A stretch of DNA of 64,000 bases from Steroidobacteraceae bacterium (GTDB taxonomy: Bacteria; Pseudomonadota; Gammaproteobacteria; Steroidobacterales; Steroidobacteraceae): contig JABAQU010000009.1 in assembly GCA_019187185.1 (NCBI GenBank), positions 62,001 to 126,000 on the forward strand, in the 5' to 3' direction. A model generated the notes under the pieces. That model saw only the letters and a program-made list of their open reading frames with translations, did not search any database and was not told where the DNA came from. The position numbers and the translations under genes are program-made. This document shows, in pieces, positions 22,426 through 32,137 of this stretch (position 1 is the stretch's first letter; every line of letters starts with the position of its first letter).

Positions 22426-23115
22426 TCATCCCCGGAGTCGGCTGCGTTCGACGCGCCGCGCGGCGCGCCAGGCAGCCCAGCTTTCGGCAAAAGCGCCACG
22501 TGCGCGCGTCTGCAGCACGAGTGTGGACCACACGACGAGTCCGCGCAGCGGCGTCGCGAGCGCTGCGGGAACGGTGGCGATGGCCTCGCGCAGCGCGGCT
22601 GCGGAGTCGTCCGTCGGCGCCTGCTCCTGCACATACAGCGCGTGGCCGAGCGTCGCGACTGCGCGCGGATCGGCTTCGGCCACGCGTGTGGCGCCGGTCG
22701 CGAGCGTGGCCAGTGGCTGCACGAGTCCGTCGGACCACAGCGCCGCATCGCCCGCGAGATCGCCGGACGAGATGTCGCGCGCGAGGGCTTGACGCGCGAG
22801 GACGCGCGCGGCGAGGCCGGTGAGCGCTTGCAGGTCCGGAGCGGGCAGGCCCGCCGCGAGGAACGCCTGTCGCGCCGCGCGTGCCGCCGGGTGCACGGGC
22901 ACCGCGGCTGCGAGCCGCTCCGCTTCCTCCTGCCACCAGCCGAGCCGCACGTGGGCGACGCCATGATCGATTGCGGCGAGCGCACTCGTCATGATTTCGT
23001 GCTCGAGCGTCAGCAGCGCGGCCGTGCCACCCCGCGCCTCGGCGGGCGTGTAGAGCCACGCGAAATAGCGCGCGCCGGCGCTGCGCGGCGGCGGCGAGAC
23101 ATCGGGCTCGCTCAT
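22426..23115 (-). CDS. Squalene/phytoene synthase-like protein, probably not catalytic
   Basis: The 229-residue product resembles the short squalene/phytoene synthase-fold proteins (NDUFAF6-like): RYFAWLYTPAEARGG, a LEHEI helix, then HVRLGWWQEEAERLAAAVP and VHPAARA. The two Asp-rich motifs that bind prenyl diphosphate magnesium in real synthases are not visible, so I doubt prenyl transfer. In mitochondria a relative is an assembly factor for complex I. It sits between rmuC and yciK with an ATGA overlap upstream. Function unknown. Confidence 0.65.
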   Translation of the reverse strand: MSEPDVSPPPRSAGARYFAWLYTPAEARGGTAALLTLEHEIMTSALAAIDHGVAHVRLGWWQEEAERLAAAVPVHPAARAARQAFLAAGLPAPDLQALTGLAARVLARQALARDISSGDLAGDAALWSDGLVQPLATLATGATRVAEADPRAVATLGHALYVQEQAPTDDSAAALREAIATVPAALATPLRGLVVWSTLVLQTRARGAFAESWAAWRAARRVERSRLRG

Positions 23116-24407
23116 GGCGACTCGCTGCCGGAGGCGCCCGGCGGCGCAGCCGGCTCGCGCGTCAGCCGCTCGATCGGCTCGGGGGCGGTGAGCGCGGCAC
23201 CGGTCGAGACGCCGAGCTCGGTGAACTTGCGCGCGCCCGGCAGCACCTGGCGCTCGAGCGATCCGACCGCGCTGTTGTAGGCCTCGACGGCGCCGCCGAG
23301 CCGCTGGCCCGTGCGTGCGAGATGGCTCGTGAACGTCACGAGGCGCTTGTAGAGGTCCTGGCCGAGGCCCTGGATTTCAGCGGCGTGCTGGGCGACCTGC
23401 GCCTGGCGCCAGCCGAACGCGACGGCCTTCAGCAGCCCCATGAGCGTGGAGGGGGTTGCGATCACGACGCTCTGCTTCAGCGCGTTGTCGATCAGGTCGG
23501 GCCGCTCGGCGAGCGCCGCCGAGAGGAACTGGTCGCCAGGCAGGAACAGCACGGCGAACTCGGGGCTGCGCGCAAACTGCGCCCAGTAGGCCTTGCCCGC
23601 GAGTTCACGGATCCGCGCCTCGACCTGCTGCGCATGCCGCGCGAGCGCGACCGCGCGGGCGTCGTCGCTCCCGGCCTCGACCGCGTCGAGGTAGGCATCG
23701 AGCGGCGTCTTGGCATCGATCACGAGATCGCGTTCGTCCGGCATGTGGACGACGAGATCGGGGCGCAGCGCCCCTTCGCCCGTCGCGACATGCGCCTGTT
23801 CGGTGAAATCCGCGTGCTCGGTGAGCCCGGCGAGCTCGACCACGCGGCGCAGCGTGAGTTCGCCCCAGCGCCCGCGCACCTCGGGGCGCCGCAGCGCCGT
23901 CACGAGATTGCGCGTCTCGCGGGCGAGCTGTGCCTGGCCGCTGGTCAGCGATTCGATCTGCGTGCGCAGCGTGACGAACGCCTCCCGTCGCTCGCGCTCG
24001 AGTGTCTGCACTTCCGCCTCGGTGCGCGCGAGGGCGGCGCGGATCGGCTCGATCAGCTGGTTGAACGCGGCTTCCCGCTCCTTCAGCGCACCCTGCACGG
24101 TCGCCTGTTCCCGGCCGAGCGATTCGCGCGCGAGCGCGAGGAATACTTCGCTGTTCGCGCGCAGCGATTGCCCGGCGAGTTCGTCGAACGCGGCGCGCAG
24201 CCGCACTTCGCTCCGCGCGAGCAGCTCGAGCTGCTCGCGCGCACGCTCCTCGTCGGCCGCGAGCCGCGCCTTCGCCGCTTCGAGCGCGGCGCCGAGTTCG
24301 GCACCGCGCCGCGCCGCGTGGAGCTGCGCGACGAGCCAGCCGAGCAGCGCGCCGAATGCGAACGCGCCGCACGCGATCGCGATCGCGAGCGTCATGTTCG
24401 AGCTCAT
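23112..24407 (-). CDS. rmuC: DNA recombination protein RmuC
   Basis: RmuC limits inversions at short repeats in E. coli and is thought to be a nuclease-like protein; the biochemical activity is not established. The 431-residue product has an N-terminal membrane anchor (IAIACGAFAFGALLGWLV), a long coiled coil to about residue 170, then the RmuC domain with RGRWGELTLRRVVELAG, VIDAKTPLDAYLDA and FLPGDQFLSAAL. The ATG at 24407 overlaps the mupP stop by 4 nt. A second ATG 12 nt downstream is possible. Confidence 0.94.
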   Translation of the reverse strand: MSSNMTLAIAIACGAFAFGALLGWLVAQLHAARRGAELGAALEAAKARLAADEERAREQLELLARSEVRLRAAFDELAGQSLRANSEVFLALARESLGREQATVQGALKEREAAFNQLIEPIRAALARTEAEVQTLERERREAFVTLRTQIESLTSGQAQLARETRNLVTALRRPEVRGRWGELTLRRVVELAGLTEHADFTEQAHVATGEGALRPDLVVHMPDERDLVIDAKTPLDAYLDAVEAGSDDARAVALARHAQQVEARIRELAGKAYWAQFARSPEFAVLFLPGDQFLSAALAERPDLIDNALKQSVVIATPSTLMGLLKAVAFGWRQAQVAQHAAEIQGLGQDLYKRLVTFTSHLARTGQRLGGAVEAYNSAVGSLERQVLPGARKFTELGVSTGAALTAPEPIERLTREPAAPPGASGSESP

Positions 24408-25081
24408 GTGCCCTCGAGCCAGCGGACGAGCGCAGCGGGCGAGTCGATCCACGCCTCGGCGGGCCACAGGAGATGCTCGTCCGCCGCGCTGACATAGCCG
24501 AACGAAGCGACGACCGCACGCATGCCGGCGGCGCGCGCCGCCTCGACGTCGCGCAGCGCGTCGCCGACGTAGACGCACTCGGCGGGCGGGACGCCGATCG
24601 CGCCTGCGGCGTGCAACAGCGGCTCCGGGCTCGGTTTGCGCATCGGCAACGTATCGCCGCTCACGAGGCAGGCCATGCGCGCGGCGAGCCCGAGTTCGGC
24701 GAGCAGCGGCTCGGCGAGCCAGCCGGGCTTGTTCGTGACGACGCCCCACGGCAGCGCAGCGCCCTCGAGGTACTCGAGCAGTTCCGCACCGCCCGGAAAC
24801 AGGTCCGTCTCGTCGACGAGACGCGCGCGGTAGAGCGCGAGGAAGCGATCGCGCAGGCGCTCGAACGCCTCGCCTTCGATCCCCGGGAACGCGATGCGCA
24901 TGAGCCCGTTCGAACCGTGCGACACCTGTGCGCGCGCCGTATCGAACCGCACCGGCGGCAGGCACTCTTCGGCAAGCAGCGCATTCATGGCGCCCACCAT
25001 GTCCGGGGCCGTGTCGAGCAGTGTGCCGTCGAGGTCGAAGAGCACTGCGCGCACCGGCGACCCGCGGCCCCGGGCGCTCAC
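24404..25081 (-). CDS. mupP: HAD phosphatase, probable MupP (MurNAc 6-phosphate phosphatase)
   Basis: A HAD-family phosphatase with the nucleophile motif RAVLFDLDGTLLDT, motif II/III region LPWGVVTNKP and the motif IV VYVGDALRDVEAARAAGM. By sequence alone it could be phosphoglycolate phosphatase. Its place between ubiG and yciK is that of MupP in Pseudomonas, which dephosphorylates MurNAc-6-phosphate in peptidoglycan recycling, and the WGVVTNKP and RDVEA features fit that branch. The start used is the GTG at 25081 that overlaps the ubiG stop (225 residues); a GTG at 25054 directly before RAVLFD would give 216. The downstream recycling enzymes AmgK/MurU are not in the window. Confidence 0.8.
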   Translation of the reverse strand: MSARGRGSPVRAVLFDLDGTLLDTAPDMVGAMNALLAEECLPPVRFDTARAQVSHGSNGLMRIAFPGIEGEAFERLRDRFLALYRARLVDETDLFPGGAELLEYLEGAALPWGVVTNKPGWLAEPLLAELGLAARMACLVSGDTLPMRKPSPEPLLHAAGAIGVPPAECVYVGDALRDVEAARAAGMRAVVASFGYVSAADEHLLWPAEAWIDSPAALVRWLEGT

Positions 25082-25812
25082 GGCTCTCCCCCGTCGCGTC
25101 GCAGGTGCGCGAGGTAATTCACGGCCGTATCGGCGGTGAGCGTACTCGCTTCGCTGAACGGGTCGTAGTCGATCCCCGCCAATTCGACGGCGGAGAGGCC
25201 CGCACCGCGCGCCATCCGCACGAGCTCCGACGGCCGGATGAAGCGCTCGTATTCGTGGGTGCCGCGTGGCAGCAGGCGCAGGACGTACTCGGCGGCGACG
25301 ATCGCGAGCGCAAAGGCCTTCGCGCTGCGGTTGATCGTCGAGACGAACACGGCGCCCCCGGGGCGCACGAGGCGCGCGAATGTCGCGAGGAATGCCCGCG
25401 GGTCGGGCACGTGCTCGAGCATCTCCATGCACGTGATCACATCGAACGGGCCGGCGCCCGCGGCGGCGAGGGCATCCACGCCCTCGAGCCGATAGTCGAT
25501 CGCGAGGCGCCGCTCGAGTGCGTGCAGCCGCGCCACTTCGATCATCGACGGCGCGAGATCGATCGCGGTGACACGGGCGCCCGCCTCGGCGAGCGCTTCG
25601 GCGAGGAGCCCCCCGCCGCAGCCGACGTCGAGCACCTGCGCCCCCGCGAGGGCCGCACGCTCGCGCACGAACGCGAAGCGCACGGGGTTCAGCCGGTGCA
25701 GCGGCCGGAACTCGCCCCGGGGATCCCAGAAGCGGTGCGCCAGCGCATCGAACCTCGCGAGTTCGGCCGCATCGGCGCCGGCCGAATGCGCGTACTCCGG
25801 CGTGCGGCTCAT
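25078..25812 (-). CDS. ubiG: Ubiquinone biosynthesis O-methyltransferase
   Basis: UbiG carries out both O-methylations in ubiquinone synthesis. The 244-residue product has the N-terminal FDALAHRFWDPRGEFRPLH typical of UbiG, SAM motif I VLDVGCGGGLLAEALA, and MEMLEHVPDP, then the membrane-facing insertion after STINR. All of this is UbiG-specific rather than a generic methyltransferase. It is coupled at both ends by 4-nt overlaps (mtaD upstream, mupP downstream). Confidence 0.94.
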   Translation of the reverse strand: MSRTPEYAHSAGADAAELARFDALAHRFWDPRGEFRPLHRLNPVRFAFVRERAALAGAQVLDVGCGGGLLAEALAEAGARVTAIDLAPSMIEVARLHALERRLAIDYRLEGVDALAAAGAGPFDVITCMEMLEHVPDPRAFLATFARLVRPGGAVFVSTINRSAKAFALAIVAAEYVLRLLPRGTHEYERFIRPSELVRMARGAGLSAVELAGIDYDPFSEASTLTADTAVNYLAHLRRDGGEP

Positions 25813-27131
25813 GCGGCGGCTCCGACGGCGGCGCGGGCGGGCGCCTCGAGGGCGATCGCGGCAATTTCGGCGGGATCGAAAGCGAGCAGCCGACGGTCGC
25901 GCACCATCGCGCGGCCGCCCACCCAGACGTCGGTGACGGCGTCGCGCCCCGCGGCGAACACCACCGTGTCGGACGGCTCATCGACCGGCAGGCAGGCGGG
26001 CGCCGACAGGTCGATGCAGACGAGGTCAGCCGCCTTGCCCGGCATGAGCGAGCCGATTTCGTGCGCGAGCCCGAGCGCCTGCGCGCCGCCGAGCGTCGCC
26101 ATCCTGAGCGCATCGATCGCGCCGAGCGCCTGCGGGTTGTGCGTGGCGAGGCTCGCGAGCAGGCACGCAGATCGCGCTTCCGCGAGCAGGTCGAGCGCGC
26201 CGACGCTCGCCGCTCCGTCGGTGCCGAGCGCGACATTGACGCCCGCGGCGCGCAGGTCGCCCACCGGGCAGATGCCGCTGCCGAGCCGCTGGTTCGACTG
26301 CGGGCAGTGCACGACCGAGATGCCGGTGCGCATCGCGAGGTCGATGTCGTCGTCGGTGAGCCAGTTCATGTGCACGGCGGAGAAACCCGGCCGCAGGAGC
26401 CCCTCGTCGGCGAGCCAGGCGAGGGGGCGCGCGCCGTGGGCCGCGAGGCTGTCCTGCACTTCGGTCTGCGTTTCGTGCAGGTGCATCGCGAGCGGCGCAT
26501 CGAGCTGGTCGACCAGCCGGCGCAGCCGCACGAAGGTCTCGCGCCCGACCGCATACGGCGAGTGGGGCGCGAAGCAGGGCAGGATCAACGGATCGCCGCG
26601 GTACTCGTCCCACAGGCGGGCCGCCTTGTCGAGGTGCTCGTCGGCATCCGCCGCCCACGGCGTGCGCGCATCGACGATCGGTGCGCCGACGACGACACGC
26701 AGGTGGCGCGCGCGCGCGAGGCGCGCGACTTCCTCGGGGAAAAAGTACATGTCGGCGAAACAGGTGATGCCGGCGGCGAGCATCTCCGCCATCGCGAGTT
26801 GCGTGCCGCTCCTGACGAACTGCGCGTTGACGCAGCGCCGCTCGAGCGGCCAGATCGTCTCGTTGAGCCACTGCATGAGCGGGCCCCGGACCGGCAGGTG
26901 ACGCATGAGGCTCATCGCCGCATGCGTGTGCGCGTTGACGAGGCCGGGCAGCAGCGCGTGGTGCGGCCGCATGAGCCGTTCGCGCGGCGCGTAGCGCGCG
27001 GCGAGCGCCGACGCGGCGCCGAGTTCAACGATGCGCCCCGCGTCGATCGCGATCGCGGCGTGCTCGAGCACGGGCGCATCGTCCATCGGCAGGGCCCAGC
27101 GTGACTCGATGAAAAGGTCGATCGGCTGCAT
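25809..27131 (-). CDS. mtaD: TRZ/ATZ-family hydrolase, probable 5-methylthioadenosine/S-adenosylhomocysteine deaminase
   Basis: A metal-dependent amidohydrolase that deaminates methylthioadenosine or S-adenosylhomocysteine in the MtaD family. The 440-residue product has LPGLVNAHTHAAMSLMRH (HxH metal site), MHLHETQTEVQ, VVHCPQSN and the catalytic Asp in ALGTDGAAS. It starts the six-gene operon mtaD-ubiG-mupP-rmuC-(SQS-like)-yciK. SAH or MTA removal fits next to the SAM-using UbiG. A TATACT lies 7 nt before the ATG, with no ribosome-binding site. Confidence 0.88.
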   Translation of the reverse strand: MQPIDLFIESRWALPMDDAPVLEHAAIAIDAGRIVELGAASALAARYAPRERLMRPHHALLPGLVNAHTHAAMSLMRHLPVRGPLMQWLNETIWPLERRCVNAQFVRSGTQLAMAEMLAAGITCFADMYFFPEEVARLARARHLRVVVGAPIVDARTPWAADADEHLDKAARLWDEYRGDPLILPCFAPHSPYAVGRETFVRLRRLVDQLDAPLAMHLHETQTEVQDSLAAHGARPLAWLADEGLLRPGFSAVHMNWLTDDDIDLAMRTGISVVHCPQSNQRLGSGICPVGDLRAAGVNVALGTDGAASVGALDLLAEARSACLLASLATHNPQALGAIDALRMATLGGAQALGLAHEIGSLMPGKAADLVCIDLSAPACLPVDEPSDTVVFAAGRDAVTDVWVGGRAMVRDRRLLAFDPAEIAAIALEAPARAAVGAAA

Positions 27132-27138
27132 CGGCAAA

Positions 27139-27144
27139 AGTATA
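27139..27144 (-). promoter_or_regulatory. Possible -10 of the mtaD operon, 7 nt from the start codon
   Basis: On the minus strand TATACT is followed by tttgccg and the ATG. With usual spacing the transcript begins at or next to the start codon. No -35 or Shine-Dalgarno sequence is evident. The gap 27132-27213 holds the divergent gyrA promoter region as well. Confidence 0.4.
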
Positions 27145-27198
27145 TCGGGAGCGTCGGTCGGCCGCTCCGTCGGCGCGCGGCGCACGCCCTGCTTGTGG

Positions 27199-27204
27199 TA
27201 AAAT
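27199..27204 (+). promoter_or_regulatory. Possible -10 of gyrA, 9 nt from the start codon
   Basis: TAAAAT (five of six to the consensus) is followed by tccgccttt and the gyrA ATG. The leader would be two or three bases long and no Shine-Dalgarno sequence is present. A -35 is not obvious. Confidence 0.4.
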
Positions 27205-27213
27205 TCCGCCTTT

Positions 27214-29805
27214 ATGGCCGATATCGCCCGCGAAATCCTCCCCGTCAATCTCGAAGACGAGATGCGCCGTTCCTACCTCGATTACGCGATGAGCGTGATC
27301 GTCGGGCGCGCGCTGCCGGATGTCCGTGACGGCCTGAAGCCCGTGCACCGCCGGGTGCTGTACGCGATGCGCGAGCTCGGCAACGAGTGGAACAAGCCGT
27401 ACAAGAAATCGGCGCGCGTGGTCGGCGACGTGATCGGCAAATACCACCCGCACGGCGATGCGTCGGTGTACGACGCGATCGTGCGCATGGCCCAGCCGTT
27501 CTCGATGCGCTACCTGCAGGTCGACGGCCAGGGCAACTTCGGCTCAGTCGACGGCGACATGCCGGCGGCGATGCGCTACACCGAAGTGCGCATGTCGCGC
27601 TTCGCCGGCGAACTGCTCGCCGACATCGACAAGGAAACGGTCGACTTCGCGCCGAACTACGACGAATCCGAACTCGAGCCGACGGTGCTGCCGACCCGCG
27701 TGCCGAACCTGCTGCTGAACGGCTCGTCGGGCATCGCGGTCGGCATGGCAACCAACATCCCGCCGCACAACCTCACCGAGATCGTCGACGCCTGCATCGC
27801 CGTGCTCGACGACCCGGCGATCTCGCTCGCGGGCCTGATGCAGATCGTGCCGGGCCCGGATTTCCCGACGGCGGGCATCATCAACGGCGCGCAGGAGATC
27901 GTCAGTGCCTACAAGGGTGGGCGCGGCCGGCTGTCGATCCGCGCGCGCACGCATTTCGAGGAACTCGACAAGGCCGGGCGCCAGTCGATCATCGTCACCG
28001 AACTGCCGTACCAGGTGAACAAGGCGCGGCTCCTCGAGCGCATCGCCGACCTCGTGCGCGACAAGGCGATCGAGGGCATCTCGGAATTGCGCGACGAGTC
28101 CGACAAGGACGGCATGCGCGTCGTGATCGAGCTGAAGCGCGGCGAGGTTGCCGAGGTCGTGCTCAACAACCTCTACGCGCAGACGCCGATGGAGACGGTG
28201 TTCGGCATCAACATGGTGGCGCTGGTCGACGGCCAGCCGCGCCTGCTGTCGCTGAAGGAAATGCTCGAGGCGTTCCTGCGTCATCGGCGCGAGGTCGTCA
28301 CGCGGCGCACGATCTTCGACCTGCGCAAGGCGCGCGAGCGGGCCCATGTCCTCGAGGGGCTGGCGGTCGCGCTCGCGAACATCGACGAGGTGATTGCGAC
28401 GATCAAGGCCGCCGCGTCGCCGGCCGACGCGCGCGTTGCGCTCACCGCGCGCAGCTGGCCGCCGGGTGCCGTGGCCGCGATGCTCGATCGCGCGGGCGAC
28501 GCATCGACGCGACCCGCGGACGCGCCCGCGGACACGGGCCTCGTCGACGGCGCGTACCGCCTGTCCGACGTGCAGGCGCAGGCGATCCTCGACATGCGGC
28601 TGCACCGGCTCACCGCGCTCGAACAGGACAGGATCGTTGCCGAGTACCAGGAGATCCTCGCGCTCGTGCGCGATCTCGCCGACATCCTCGCGCGGCGCGA
28701 GCGGCTGACCGCGGTGGTGCGCGGCGAACTGGTCGAGGTGCGCGAGCAGTACGGCGATGCACGCCGCACCGAGATCAACCGCGACCACCTCGACCTCACG
28801 ACGGAAGACCTGATCGAGCCGCAGGATGTGGTCGTCACGCTGTCGCACGCGGGCTACGCGAAGTCGCAGCCCGTCACCGAGTACCAGACGCAGCGCCGCG
28901 GCGGGCGCGGCAAGTCGGCGACGGCGGTCAAGGACGAGGACTTCGTCGAGCAGATGTTCGTCGCGCACACGCACGACACGCTGCTCTGCTTCTCGAACCG
29001 CGGCCAGGTCTACTGGCTGAAGGTCTACGAGCTGCCGCAGGCGGGTCGCAATGCGCGCGGCAAGCCCATGGTGAACCTGCTGCCGCTGCGCGAAGGCGAG
29101 AAGATCAACGCCGTGCTGCCGGTCAAGCAGTTCGACGACACGCATTACGTGTTCATGGCGACGAGCCACGGCACGGTGAAAAAGACGCCGCTGTCGGCAT
29201 TTTCCCGCCCGCGCACCAACGGCATCATCGGGGTCGACCTGCGAGGTGGCGACCGGCTGGTCGGCGTCGACCTGACCGACGGCACGCGCGAGATCATGCT
29301 GTTCACGAGCGGCGGCAAGGCGATCCGCTTCAACGAGAGCGAAGTGCGGGCGATGGGCCGCGACGCCGCCGGCGTGCGCGGCGTGAAACTCGACACCGGG
29401 CAGGAGCTGATTGCGCTGATCGTCGTGCGCGAGGGCCTGGTGCTGACCGCGTCCGAGAACGGCTTCGGCAAGCTGACACCGCTCGTCGAGTTCCCGATCC
29501 ACGGCCGCGGCGGGCAGGGCGTGATCGCGCTGCAGACGACGGAGCGCAACGGCGCGACGGTGGCGGCATTGCAGGTCGAGGCGTCCCAGGAATTGATGCT
29601 GATCAGCTCGAACGGCACGCTCGTGCGCACGCCGGTCGCCGACGTGTCGGTCGTCGGGAGGAACACGCAGGGCGTGCGCCTGATCCGCCTCGACGAGGGC
29701 GAGCGGCTCACCGGCGTCGAGCGCATCGAGAATTTCGGGGATGAAGAGTCCGCAACCGGTGCGGATGCAAGCACTGAAAGTTCTGACGGGCCCGCGCCGC
29801 CCTGA
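27214..29805 (+). CDS. gyrA: DNA gyrase subunit A
   Basis: GyrA cleaves and rejoins DNA in the gyrase A2B2 complex. The 863-residue product has the winged helix with [17 protein letters not shown] and the catalytic Tyr122 in AAMRYTEVR. Numbering matches E. coli exactly: position 83 is Ala instead of the usual Ser, position 84 Ser, position 87 Asp. The C-terminal pinwheel carries the GyrA-box QRRGGRG, so it is gyrase and not ParC. The C-terminal tail is short and acidic. It is divergent from mtaD, and an extended -10 promoter for serC overlaps its stop codon. Confidence 0.97.
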   Translation: MADIAREILPVNLEDEMRRSYLDYAMSVIVGRALPDVRDGLKPVHRRVLYAMRELGNEWNKPYKKSARVVGDVIGKYHPHGDASVYDAIVRMAQPFSMRYLQVDGQGNFGSVDGDMPAAMRYTEVRMSRFAGELLADIDKETVDFAPNYDESELEPTVLPTRVPNLLLNGSSGIAVGMATNIPPHNLTEIVDACIAVLDDPAISLAGLMQIVPGPDFPTAGIINGAQEIVSAYKGGRGRLSIRARTHFEELDKAGRQSIIVTELPYQVNKARLLERIADLVRDKAIEGISELRDESDKDGMRVVIELKRGEVAEVVLNNLYAQTPMETVFGINMVALVDGQPRLLSLKEMLEAFLRHRREVVTRRTIFDLRKARERAHVLEGLAVALANIDEVIATIKAAASPADARVALTARSWPPGAVAAMLDRAGDASTRPADAPADTGLVDGAYRLSDVQAQAILDMRLHRLTALEQDRIVAEYQEILALVRDLADILARRERLTAVVRGELVEVREQYGDARRTEINRDHLDLTTEDLIEPQDVVVTLSHAGYAKSQPVTEYQTQRRGGRGKSATAVKDEDFVEQMFVAHTHDTLLCFSNRGQVYWLKVYELPQAGRNARGKPMVNLLPLREGEKINAVLPVKQFDDTHYVFMATSHGTVKKTPLSAFSRPRTNGIIGVDLRGGDRLVGVDLTDGTREIMLFTSGGKAIRFNESEVRAMGRDAAGVRGVKLDTGQELIALIVVREGLVLTASENGFGKLTPLVEFPIHGRGGQGVIALQTTERNGATVAALQVEASQELMLISSNGTLVRTPVADVSVVGRNTQGVRLIRLDEGERLTGVERIENFGDEESATGADASTESSDGPAPP

Positions 29806-29811
29806 TAAAAT
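29783..29811 (+). promoter_or_regulatory. Extended -10 promoter of serC
   Basis: CTGACG (29783-29788) and TAAAAT (29806-29811) are 17 bp apart, and the -10 is preceded by TGA, so it is of the extended TGn type. It overlaps the gyrA stop codon. Transcription would start near 29818, about 37 nt before the serC GTG. Confidence 0.55.
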
Positions 29812-29854
29812 CGGCCCGATCCTTTCGATCTCTTTGACCTCCGAAAGCGAGCTC

Positions 29855-30934
29855 GTGCGCGTATTCAATTTCGCCGCGGGGCCGGCCACATTGCCCCTCG
29901 AAGTCCTGGAACAGGCCCGATCGGAACTGACCGACTGGCGCGGCAGCGGCATGTCGGTGATGGAAGTGAGCCATCGGAGCAAGGCTTTCATCGCGGTGGC
30001 GACGGAGGCCGAAGCGGATCTGCGCCAACTCCTCGCCATCCCGCAGGAGTACAAGGTGCTCTTCCTGCAGGGCGGCGCGACCGGCCAGTTCGCGGCGATT
30101 CCGCAGAACCTCGCGGCGGCGGATTCGGTCGTCGATTACCTGAACACGGGCGCCTGGTCGAAAAAGGCGATCGGCGAGGCGAAACGCTATGCGAAGGTGA
30201 ATGTCGCGGCCGACGAGGCGGCGAGCAACTACAGCACCGTGCCGGCGGCCGGTGCGCTCAAGCTCACGCCCGGGGCCGCGTACGTGCACTACACGCCGAA
30301 CGAGACGATCGGCGGCGTCGAGTTCCCGTACGTGCCCGATACGCAGGGCGTGCCGCTCGTCGCCGACTTCTCCTCGACGATCCTGTCGCGCCCGGTCGAT
30401 GTCACGCGCTTCGGGCTGATTTACGCCGGCGCACAGAAGAATATCGGGCCGTCGGGGCTCGTCGTCGTGATCGTGCGCGAAGACCTGCTCGGCCGGGCGC
30501 GGCCCGGCACCCCGTCGGTGTGGAACTACAAGGAGATGGCGGACAACGGCTCGATGCTGAACACGCCTCCGACCTTCGGCTGGTACTTCGCCGGCCTCGT
30601 GTTCAAGTGGCTGCTGAAGCAGGGCGGGCTCGACGCGATCGCCGCGCGCAACCGCGCGAAGGCGGCGCGGCTCTACGCGGCGATCGACGCGTCGGGCTAT
30701 TACGCGAACCCGGTGGCGAAGGACGCGCGCTCGTGGATGAACGTGCCGTTCACGATCCCCGACACGGCGCTCGAGAAGACTTTCCTCGCGGAGGCGGCCG
30801 CGGCGGGGCTCGTGAACCTCGAGGGCCACCGCTCGGTCGGCGGCTTCCGCGCCTCGATCTACAACGCGATGCCTGCCGAAGGCGTCGATGCGCTCATCGC
30901 CTTCATGCAGGAGTTCCAGCGGCGCCACGGCTGA
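29855..30934 (+). CDS. serC: Phosphoserine aminotransferase
   Basis: SerC is a PLP enzyme that converts 3-phosphohydroxypyruvate to phosphoserine, and also acts in pyridoxal phosphate synthesis. The 359-residue product starts at the GTG at 29855, giving [18 protein letters not shown], the expected first strand. The cofactor lysine is Lys195 in [12 protein letters not shown]; substrate-binding HRS and the C-terminal [14 protein letters not shown] are intact. It opens a serine/aromatic amino acid operon and is followed by serA, the preceding pathway step, after 19 nt. Confidence 0.96.
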   Translation: MRVFNFAAGPATLPLEVLEQARSELTDWRGSGMSVMEVSHRSKAFIAVATEAEADLRQLLAIPQEYKVLFLQGGATGQFAAIPQNLAAADSVVDYLNTGAWSKKAIGEAKRYAKVNVAADEAASNYSTVPAAGALKLTPGAAYVHYTPNETIGGVEFPYVPDTQGVPLVADFSSTILSRPVDVTRFGLIYAGAQKNIGPSGLVVVIVREDLLGRARPGTPSVWNYKEMADNGSMLNTPPTFGWYFAGLVFKWLLKQGGLDAIAARNRAKAARLYAAIDASGYYANPVAKDARSWMNVPFTIPDTALEKTFLAEAAAAGLVNLEGHRSVGGFRASIYNAMPAEGVDALIAFMQEFQRRHG

Positions 30935-30953
30935 GGGCGTGCGCGATACGTAC

Positions 30954-32123
30954 ATGACATTCCGGATCCAGACACTGAACAACATCAGCGTGAAGGGCCT
31001 CGAGCGCCTGCCGCGCGACCGTTTCGAAATCGCCTCCGACATCGCGCGGCCCGACGCCATCCTCGTGCGCTCGGCCGACATGCACTCGCTCGCGATTCCC
31101 GACAGCGTGCTCGCGGTGGGCCGCGCCGGCGCCGGCGTCAACAACATCCCGGTGGCGGCGCTCGCCAGGCGCGGCGTGCCGGTGTTCAACGCGCCGGGCG
31201 CGAACGCGAACGCGGTCAAGGAACTCGTGATTGCCGGCATGCTGATCGCGGCGCGCAATGTGTGCGCCGCGTGGGACTTCGCCCGCCGCACGCAGGGCGA
31301 CGACAAGGCGATCGACGAGGCGGTGGAGAAGGGCAAGAAGCAGTTCGTCGGCTTTGAACTCCCGGGCCGCACCCTCGGCGTCGTCGGACTCGGAGCCATC
31401 GGCGTCGAGGTCGCCAACACGGCGCTCGCGCTCGGCATGCGCGTGCTCGGCTACGACCCGCAGATCACCGTGCAACGCGCCTGGCAGCTGTCGTCGAGCG
31501 TCGAGCAGGCACTGTCGCTCGACGATCTCTTCGCGCGCGCCGACCTCGTGACCGTGCACGTGCCGCTGAACGACGGCACGCGTGGCCTCGTCAATGCATC
31601 GCGTCTCGCGCTGATGAAGCCGGGCGGTGTGGTGCTCAATTTCGCGCGTGCACCGATCGTGGACGACGCCGCGGTGCTCGCCTCGCTCGATGCGAACCAC
31701 CTGCGCGCCTACGTGTGCGATTTCCCGAAGAACGCCCTCAAGGATCATGCGAGGGTCGTCACGCTGCCGCATCTCGGCGCGTCGACCGGCGAGGCGGAGG
31801 AGAACTGCGCGGTGATGGTCGCGGACACCGTGCGCGATTTCCTCGAGAACGGCAACCTGCGCAACTGCGTCAACTTTCCGGAATCGGTGTTGCCGCGCGT
31901 GCCGGGCACGTCGCGCCTCGCGATCGCCAACAGCAACGTGCCGAACATGGTCGGCCAGATCTCGACCTGCCTCGCCGAGGCGAAGCTCAATATCGCCGAC
32001 CTGCTCAACAAGTCGCGCGGCGAGTACGCCTACACGCTGATCGACGCCGACGGATCGGTGCCGGCCGAGGTGCTCGCGCGCATCCGCGCGATCGACGGAG
32101 TCCTGTCGGCGCGCGTCATCTGA
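30954..32123 (+). CDS. serA: D-3-phosphoglycerate dehydrogenase
   Basis: SerA oxidises 3-phosphoglycerate, the first step of serine synthesis. The 389-residue product has a Rossmann domain with VVGLGAIGVEVANTA, a catalytic Arg/His region (NFARAPIVDD and LPHLGASTGEAEEN) and a C-terminal ACT domain (residues about 318-389, NVPNMVGQISTCLAEAKLNI), which usually binds serine for feedback inhibition. Having serA between serC and pheA is unlike Pseudomonas, where serC is followed by pheA. It makes the serine branch of this operon nearly complete (serB is missing). Confidence 0.94.
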   Translation: MTFRIQTLNNISVKGLERLPRDRFEIASDIARPDAILVRSADMHSLAIPDSVLAVGRAGAGVNNIPVAALARRGVPVFNAPGANANAVKELVIAGMLIAARNVCAAWDFARRTQGDDKAIDEAVEKGKKQFVGFELPGRTLGVVGLGAIGVEVANTALALGMRVLGYDPQITVQRAWQLSSSVEQALSLDDLFARADLVTVHVPLNDGTRGLVNASRLALMKPGGVVLNFARAPIVDDAAVLASLDANHLRAYVCDFPKNALKDHARVVTLPHLGASTGEAEENCAVMVADTVRDFLENGNLRNCVNFPESVLPRVPGTSRLAIANSNVPNMVGQISTCLAEAKLNIADLLNKSRGEYAYTLIDADGSVPAEVLARIRAIDGVLSARVI

Positions 32124-32137
32124 AGCAGGGGGTCCGG

